From positions 1 to 9,498 of the forward strand of contig JAADIC010000070.1 of assembly GCA_013151535.1 (NCBI GenBank): DNA of 9,498 nt. Direction: 5' to 3'. Below, piece by piece: positions 6,240 through 9,498 of the stretch; the stretch's first letter is position 1, and each line of letters starts with the position of its first letter. The notes beneath the pieces were generated by a model. That model searched no databases. It was not told where the DNA came from and saw nothing but the letters and a program-made list of their open reading frames with translations. The position numbers and the translations under genes are program-made. This DNA is from Alphaproteobacteria bacterium. GTDB lineage: Bacteria > Pseudomonadota > Alphaproteobacteria > Rhodobacterales > Rhodobacteraceae.

Positions 6240-7270
6240 GCCATTAGCGCGGATTGGATGGCGTCGCGGTTTAGGCCGGTTTCGCCGATCACCACAAGGC
6301 GGGTTTCGCGGCACTCGTTTGCGCCAAATGGCCGATCGAAATAGCTGTCGATGCGCGGGCCGACTGCTTGCAGGGTCAGGCGCAGGGGTTTATTTGCGAC
6401 GGCGGCGAAGCCTTTGAGACGCAGGATATTGTGGGTGCGGATCACCTCGGCCAACTGTTCGGCGAATTCGGCGGGATCACTGATTTCCGGGCGGATGACG
6501 ATGAAACTTTCAAACTCGTCATGATCGTGATCTTCGTCGTGGTGATGGTGATGCAGTTCGTGGCGGGCCTCAAGGTCGGATTCCGAGCCAATGCCCTGGC
6601 CCAACAGAACCTCGACCGGCAGTTCGCCCATGGAGGTTTTTATCACCTGCACACCGTCACGCGCGTCGTTGCGCAAGGTTTTGACAAGCGTGTTCGCCTC
6701 GTCTTCTTGCAGCAGGTCAGATTTGTTAACCACGATCATATCCGCACAGGCGATCTGGTCTTTGAACAGTTCCGACAGCGGCGTTTCGTGGTCGAGGCTT
6801 TCGTCCTTCGCGCGCTGGGCATCGATGGCCGCGATATCAAGGGCGAACTGGCCCTCATGCACCGCTTTGCCGTCGACCACCGTGACCACGCTGTCGACCG
6901 TAACTTTGGTGCTGATCGCAGGCCAGTTGAAGGCGCGCACAAGTGGCTGCGGCAAGGCAAGGCCCGAGGTTTCGATGACGATGTGATCGGGGCGATCCTT
7001 GCGCGTTAAAAGTTGCTCCATGGTCGGGATGAAATCATCGGCGACGGTGCAGCAGATGCAGCCGTTTGACAATTCCACGATGTCTTCTGCGCGGCAGGTT
7101 TCATCGCCGCAACCTTTCAGAATGTCGCCATCGACGCCGAGATCGCCAAACTCGTTGATAATCAGCGCGATGCGCTTGCCGTTCGCGTTTTGCAGCATGT
7201 GGCGGATCAGGGTGGTTTTGCCGGCACCAAGAAATCCGGTGACGATGGTGGCAGGAATTTTGGCTTGCAT
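6236..7270 (-). CDS. cobW: CobW, GTP-dependent cobalt chaperone (COG0523 G3E GTPase)
   Basis: CobW is a 344-residue G3E GTPase thought to deliver Co(II) to the cobaltochelatase. Visible motifs in order: Walker A GFLGAGKTT (12-20), the metal-binding GCICC (70-74) that defines the COG0523 family, Walker B region IVIETSGLALP (97-107), and the guanine-specificity motif NKSD (182-185). A histidine/acidic stretch, HELHHHHHDEDHDHDE (237-252), links the GTPase domain to the C-terminal CobW domain and probably binds or buffers metal. The ATG at 7270 gives the standard N-terminus MQAKIPATIVTGFLG, with GGA 9 nt upstream. The open frame continues upstream to 7696, but that part overlaps cbtA and lacks family similarity. 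The next gene overlaps its stop as ATGA. The operon context separates it from zinc-related paralogues in the same family. Confidence 0.95.
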   Translation of the reverse strand: MQAKIPATIVTGFLGAGKTTLIRHMLQNANGKRIALIINEFGDLGVDGDILKGCGDETCRAEDIVELSNGCICCTVADDFIPTMEQLLTRKDRPDHIVIETSGLALPQPLVRAFNWPAISTKVTVDSVVTVVDGKAVHEGQFALDIAAIDAQRAKDESLDHETPLSELFKDQIACADMIVVNKSDLLQEDEANTLVKTLRNDARDGVQVIKTSMGELPVEVLLGQGIGSESDLEARHELHHHHHDEDHDHDEFESFIVIRPEISDPAEFAEQLAEVIRTHNILRLKGFAAVANKPLRLTLQAVGPRIDSYFDRPFGANECRETRLVVIGETGLNRDAIQSALMA

Positions 7271-7293
7271 GGTGTGGGTTCCGTTTAGATGGT

Positions 7294-7320
7294 AGGGCGG
7301 CGCAGGTTTTGCGCCGCCCT
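7294..7320. other. intercistronic hairpin between cbtA and cobW
   Basis: AGGGCGGCGCA (7294-7304) and TGCGCCGCCCT (7310-7320) form a perfect 11-bp stem with a 5-nt loop. It falls in the only sizeable gap inside the operon (7271-7329). No run of T follows on the operon strand, so it is not a classical terminator. It could protect the upstream cbtBA message from 3' decay, mark a processing site, or partly terminate transcription to lower expression of the enzymes relative to the transporter. Confidence 0.6.
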
Positions 7321-7329
7321 TGATGTCAA

Positions 7330-8040
7330 TCAGGCGAACAGGTCTTTTCGCCAGAAATATCCGGCAAAAAAGCCAAGTGTCACCCATGTGGCGGCCCCAA
7401 CCGCCAAGGCGCGACCGGCGAACAGAGCGGCCAGCTCCGGCGGTACAAGACCACCATATTCCGCCGGATGTGGCGCGCCGATGGCTTGGGGCAGGATGAT
7501 GATGGCCAGCCCGAACAGTTGCACCGGCAGGGTTTTTCCAAACGCAATGGCTGCGATCCCCGCGATGGTCGCCACGACCGTGCTGCCCCACCAGATTTGC
7601 CGGAGCTCCAGCGGTGCGGCTGATGCGCCGGGCAGTTCCGCCGGCAAGCCAAGGGCCGGGGCCAGTTGGAAGGCGATGAAACCGGCGAGGCCCCAAATGA
7701 TCCCCGTGCGCGCCGAAACCGAGATGCCGTGACGCTGGGCAAAGGCAAAGCCCGCCACCATCAGAAAGGCAAAACCGGTATAGGAGGCGGTGGTCGCCAG
7801 GAATGTGCCAAGGTTTCGGACCATGGCACCGGATCTGGCCTCCGCCATGGCGGCCTCTTCTGCGGCGGCTTGTTCTTCAGGGGTGGCGGTTATGACGGCG
7901 GCGTTGTGAACTTTCACGCCGTCCTCATAAAGCTCGGCCTCCAGAATAACCGGAACCATCAGAAACACTTGCAGAGCGGCGGCAATCAGCCCCCCGGCAA
8001 GACCAGCGAACAACGCGCTGGCGATCAATCTTTTGAACAT
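7330..8040 (-). CDS. cbtA: CbtA, predicted cobalt transporter membrane subunit
   Basis: A 236-residue integral membrane protein of the CbtA family, predicted from its consistent link with B12 riboswitches to take up cobalt together with CbtB. Hydrophobic segments lie at about 5-32, 77-101, 112-132, 150-168, 172-188 and 203-229, giving five or six spans. The N-terminus MFKRLIASALFAGLAGGLIA and the following VPVILEAELYEDG are typical of the family. An acidic, alanine-rich loop (about 53-69) follows the first span. The start at 8040 is 2 nt after the cbtB stop (TAACCATG) with no clear ribosome site, so translation is probably coupled. Transport direction and substrate rest on family predictions, not on this sequence. 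Confidence 0.92.
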   Translation of the reverse strand: MFKRLIASALFAGLAGGLIAAALQVFLMVPVILEAELYEDGVKVHNAAVITATPEEQAAAEEAAMAEARSGAMVRNLGTFLATTASYTGFAFLMVAGFAFAQRHGISVSARTGIIWGLAGFIAFQLAPALGLPAELPGASAAPLELRQIWWGSTVVATIAGIAAIAFGKTLPVQLFGLAIIILPQAIGAPHPAEYGGLVPPELAALFAGRALAVGAATWVTLGFFAGYFWRKDLFA

Positions 8041-8042
8041 GG

Positions 8043-8216
8043 TTAGTGGCAGGCAAAGCCGAAAGCGTGACGGGTGTCGTGGCCAACGTTATGCACGGCC
8101 TCGATCTGGGCAAAACCCGCGAAAAGCACGATGCCAAGGCCGATCAGGGCGGTGGCGATAATTGCTTTCATATCGGCGGTCTGGCTGTGGGCCAGTGTCT
8201 GGGTCGCAGTTGTCAT
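8043..8216 (-). CDS. cbtB: CbtB, small His-motif cobalt transport protein
   Basis: A 57-residue protein with one membrane span (about 18-36, AIIATALIGLGIVLFAGFA) and the CbtB hallmark, a C-terminal histidine-rich tail VHNVGHDTRHAFGFACH that ends the protein. The tail's histidines and cysteine are likely metal ligands, presumably passing Co(II) to CbtA. Two in-frame ATGs are possible, at 8222 and 8216. I chose 8216 because AGGAG (8224-8228) lies 7 nt upstream of it but only 1 nt upstream of the other. It is the first gene of the operon, directly downstream of the cobalamin riboswitch, and is 2 nt from cbtA. It is short enough to be missed by automatic length cut-offs. Confidence 0.93.
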   Translation of the reverse strand: MTTATQTLAHSQTADMKAIIATALIGLGIVLFAGFAQIEAVHNVGHDTRHAFGFACH

Positions 8217-8231
8217 AGTCATACTCCTTTT

Positions 8232-8249
8232 CCCGTCATCCCCGACGGG
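8232..8249 (-). promoter_or_regulatory. hairpin next to the cbtB ribosome site (possible expression platform)
   Basis: On the minus strand CCCGTC (8244-8249) pairs with GACGGG (8232-8237) across a 6-nt loop. It sits between the riboswitch P1 and the cbtB Shine-Dalgarno AAGGAG (8224-8229). There is no T run, so control by masking the ribosome site is more likely than termination. Which alternative helix forms when ligand is bound cannot be settled by eye. Confidence 0.45.
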
Positions 8250-8262
8250 GTTTTGGTTTCAA

Positions 8263-8466
8263 CGATGCAGGGCTGGTTTCCTGACTTGCGGCTGGTAACG
8301 CTTCCACCTGCCTTCCCGATGTTGCCATCAGTGGCGTGTTTGGTGGTCGCTCACCGCATACAGTCGCGGGGGCGGTTGTGGCTTGGGGCCCCGGAGATCG
8401 GTCAGCCTTTCCACATTCCCATTTGATCCCCATGCGCTTGGCGCATATGCGGGGAACCTTGCATTG
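8263..8466 (-). ncRNA. cobalamin riboswitch (B12 element)
   Basis: All the conserved blocks of the adenosylcobalamin riboswitch appear in order on the minus strand. P1 is formed by CAATGCAAGG (8457-8466) and CCCTGCATCG (8263-8272). Then come GGTTCCCC with its partner GGGGAT (P2), the ATGGGAATG block (8417-8425), CCCGCGACTGT (8360-8370), GCCACTG (8329-8335), GGGAAGGC (8310-8317) and the B12 box AGTCAGGAAACCAGCC (8271-8286). It binds a cobalamin and represses the downstream gene when the vitamin is abundant. It lies 46 nt upstream of cbtB and would control the whole cbtBA-cobW-GNAT-cobNO transcript. Ligand class (adenosyl- versus hydroxo-/methylcobalamin) cannot be fixed from the text alone. 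Confidence 0.93.
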
Positions 8467-8471
8467 GGCCT

Positions 8472-8500
8472 TTGTGGCGCAGAACGGGCGCGTCGGTCAA
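8472..8500 (-). promoter_or_regulatory. candidate promoter of the cobalamin operon
   Basis: On the minus strand TTGACC (8495-8500) lies 17 nt upstream of CCACAA (8472-8477). The -35 is good and the -10 is poor, which is not rare in alphaproteobacteria. A start 6-8 nt further on falls at about 8464-8466, exactly where the riboswitch P1 begins, and this coincidence is the main support. Confidence 0.35.
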
Positions 8501-8585
8501 GGTGAATAACGACAGATCGTTGCCGGTTTGAGGCATGTCTTACCCGCTGGAATCCGAGGCAAGAGGCCGGGCTTGCACAATATCT

Positions 8586-8594
8586 TGTGGATAA
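8586..8594 (-). promoter_or_regulatory. DnaA-box-like site upstream of smc
   Basis: The minus strand reads TTATCCACA, a perfect match to the DnaA box consensus. It lies in the divergent region between the B12 leader and smc. A near copy with one mismatch is at 8674-8682. One nine-mer can occur by chance; the pair makes a regulatory role more plausible, but there is no AT-rich unwinding element, so this does not look like a replication origin. Confidence 0.4.
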
Positions 8595-8628
8595 CTGGCG
8601 GGAAACGGCCATATGCGGGGCTTAGTGG

Positions 8629-8657
8629 TTGACTCATTGGGGGCAAACCCGAAATTC
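8629..8657 (+). promoter_or_regulatory. candidate smc promoter
   Basis: TTGACT (8629-8634) is followed after 17 nt by AAATTC (8652-8657), which would start transcription near 8664, about 30 nt ahead of the smc start. The -10 match is weak. The rest of 8501-8694 shows no gene and no other element beyond the two DnaA-like sites. Confidence 0.25.
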
Positions 8658-8673
8658 TGTGTACCAACGGGAA

Positions 8674-8682
8674 TCATCCACA
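8674..8682 (+). promoter_or_regulatory. second DnaA-box-like site, adjoining the smc start
   Basis: TCATCCACA differs from the DnaA consensus TTATCCACA at one position. It is inverted relative to the site at 8586-8594 and lies 12 nt upstream of the proposed smc start, where a bound protein could block transcription or translation initiation. Confidence 0.3.
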
Positions 8683-8694
8683 GGCGCGCGCGCA

Positions 8695-9498
8695 TTGCAG
8701 TTTTCAAAGCTCAGACTGACCGGCTTCAAAAGTTTCGTGGACCCCATGGAACTGGTGATCGCTGACGGGCTAACCGGCGTTGTCGGGCCAAACGGTTGCG
8801 GCAAATCCAACCTGCTGGAAGCGCTGCGCTGGGTCATGGGCGAAAACCGCCCGACCGCTATGCGCGGCGGCGGTATGGAAGACGTGATCTTTGCCGGGGC
8901 AGCCACGCGGCCTGCGCGCAATTATGCCGAGGTGGCGTTACTGCTCGATAATTCGGACCGCACCGCGCCTGCGGGGTTCAACGATCAGGATAATTTGGAG
9001 ATCATTCGCCGGATCACCCGCGATGCCGGTTCGGCCTTCAAAACCAATGGCAAGGACGTGCGGGCGCGCGATGTGCAGATGCTGTTTGCCGATGCTTCGA
9101 CTGGCGCGCATTCACCAGCTTTGGTGCGGCAGGGCCAGATCAGCGAGTTGATTAACGCCAAGCCCAAATCGCGGCGGCGTATTCTGGAAGAGGCGGCGGG
9201 GATTTCCGGCCTTTATCAGCGGCGGAGGCGGAGTTGAAACTGAACGGCGCGGATACCAACCTGACGCGCGTTGATGATGTGCTGGAGCAGCTTCAAAGCC
9301 AGTTGAACGCGTTGGCGCGGCAAGCGCGGCAAGCGGCGCGGTATCGGGCGATTGGTGAGGAATTGCGCCGCTCGGAAGGGTTGCTGCTGTATCGGCGTTG
9401 GCGCGAGGCGGATGTGGCTTTGCTGGCGGCAGTGGATGAGTTGAAACGGCTGACAAATGCGGCGGCGCAGGCGCAGGGGGCGGCCAGTGCGGCGGCGC
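8695..9498 (+). pseudogene. smc: chromosome segregation protein SMC, 5' part, frameshifted near 9224; runs off the right edge
   Basis: SMC is the coiled-coil ATPase of the condensin complex (with ScpA and ScpB) that organises and helps separate chromosomes. The N-terminal head is clear: FSKLRLTGFKSFVDP at the start, Walker A VVGPNGCGKSN (29-39), LRWVMGENR, then the Q-loop region VRQGQISELINAKPKSRRRILEEAAGISGLYQRR. The start is taken as the TTG at 8695, which gives the family-typical N-terminus; TTG 8629 and GTG 8659 are in frame upstream but add non-conserved residues. After GLYQRR the frame runs into TGA at 9235-9237, while EAELKLNGADTNLTRVDD and the coiled coil continue open in another frame from 9225 to the window end. 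Compared with the usual QRRHEAEL, four bases appear lost. The gene is either truncated or the sequence has an error here; an essential-type gene favours error. It faces away from the cobalamin operon. Confidence 0.85.

Noticed and set aside
7271..7696. N-terminal extension of the cobW frame
   Set aside because: It overlaps cbtA in another frame and would put the Walker A motif far from its usual place near residue 12.
8581..8694. Replication origin next to smc
   Set aside because: Only one perfect DnaA-like site and one near match, no AT-rich unwinding region and no repA or dnaA nearby.
8629..8694. smc starting at TTG 8629 or GTG 8659
   Set aside because: The added residues (THWGQTRNSVYQRESS) are not part of the conserved SMC N-terminus, which begins right at the TTG at 8695.

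Overview
The window looks like chromosomal DNA from an alphaproteobacterium, most likely Rhodobacterales (Roseobacter/Paracoccus-like). The grounds are a GC-rich composition, the aerobic cobalamin genes cobN and cobO beside cbtA/cbtB and cobW, and an SMC of alphaproteobacterial type. The taxon is inferred from gene content; no marker gene here names it.

Layout from left to right: (1) 1-412, minus strand, the 5' part of a flavodoxin-like NADPH-dependent FMN/quinone reductase that runs off the left edge. (2) 481-1086, plus strand, an unrecognised protein of about 201 residues. (3) 1091-1364, a non-coding element of about 270 bp bounded by 33-bp imperfect terminal inverted repeats, each outer end sitting in CTAG. 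It is MITE-like, has no transposase, and lies exactly between two convergent genes. (4) 1362-8216, minus strand, a compact cobalamin/cobalt operon transcribed cbtB-cbtA-cobW-GNAT-cobN-cobO. (5) 8263-8466, minus strand, a cobalamin riboswitch in the leader of that operon, with a candidate promoter just upstream. (6) 8695 to the right edge, plus strand, the divergent start of smc, interrupted by a frameshift near 9224.

The operon forms a coherent pathway. CbtA/CbtB are predicted to bring in cobalt, CobW is a GTP-dependent Co(II) chaperone, CobN is the large subunit of the aerobic cobaltochelatase that inserts cobalt into hydrogenobyrinic acid a,c-diamide, and CobO adenosylates the reduced corrinoid. 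The riboswitch would shut the operon down when cobalamin is plentiful. The chelatase partners CobS and CobT are not in the window. The genes are tightly packed: cbtB/cbtA are 2 nt apart, cobW/GNAT overlap as ATGA, GNAT/cobN overlap as TAATG, and cobN/cobO are 13 nt apart. The GNAT acetyltransferase wedged between CobW and CobN has no assigned role in B12 synthesis and is the most interesting protein-level question here.

The other unusual points are the MITE-like insertion that abuts the cobO stop codon, a GC-rich palindromic repeat carried in frame inside cobN, the smc frameshift (real mutation or sequence error), and two DnaA-box-like sites just upstream of smc.
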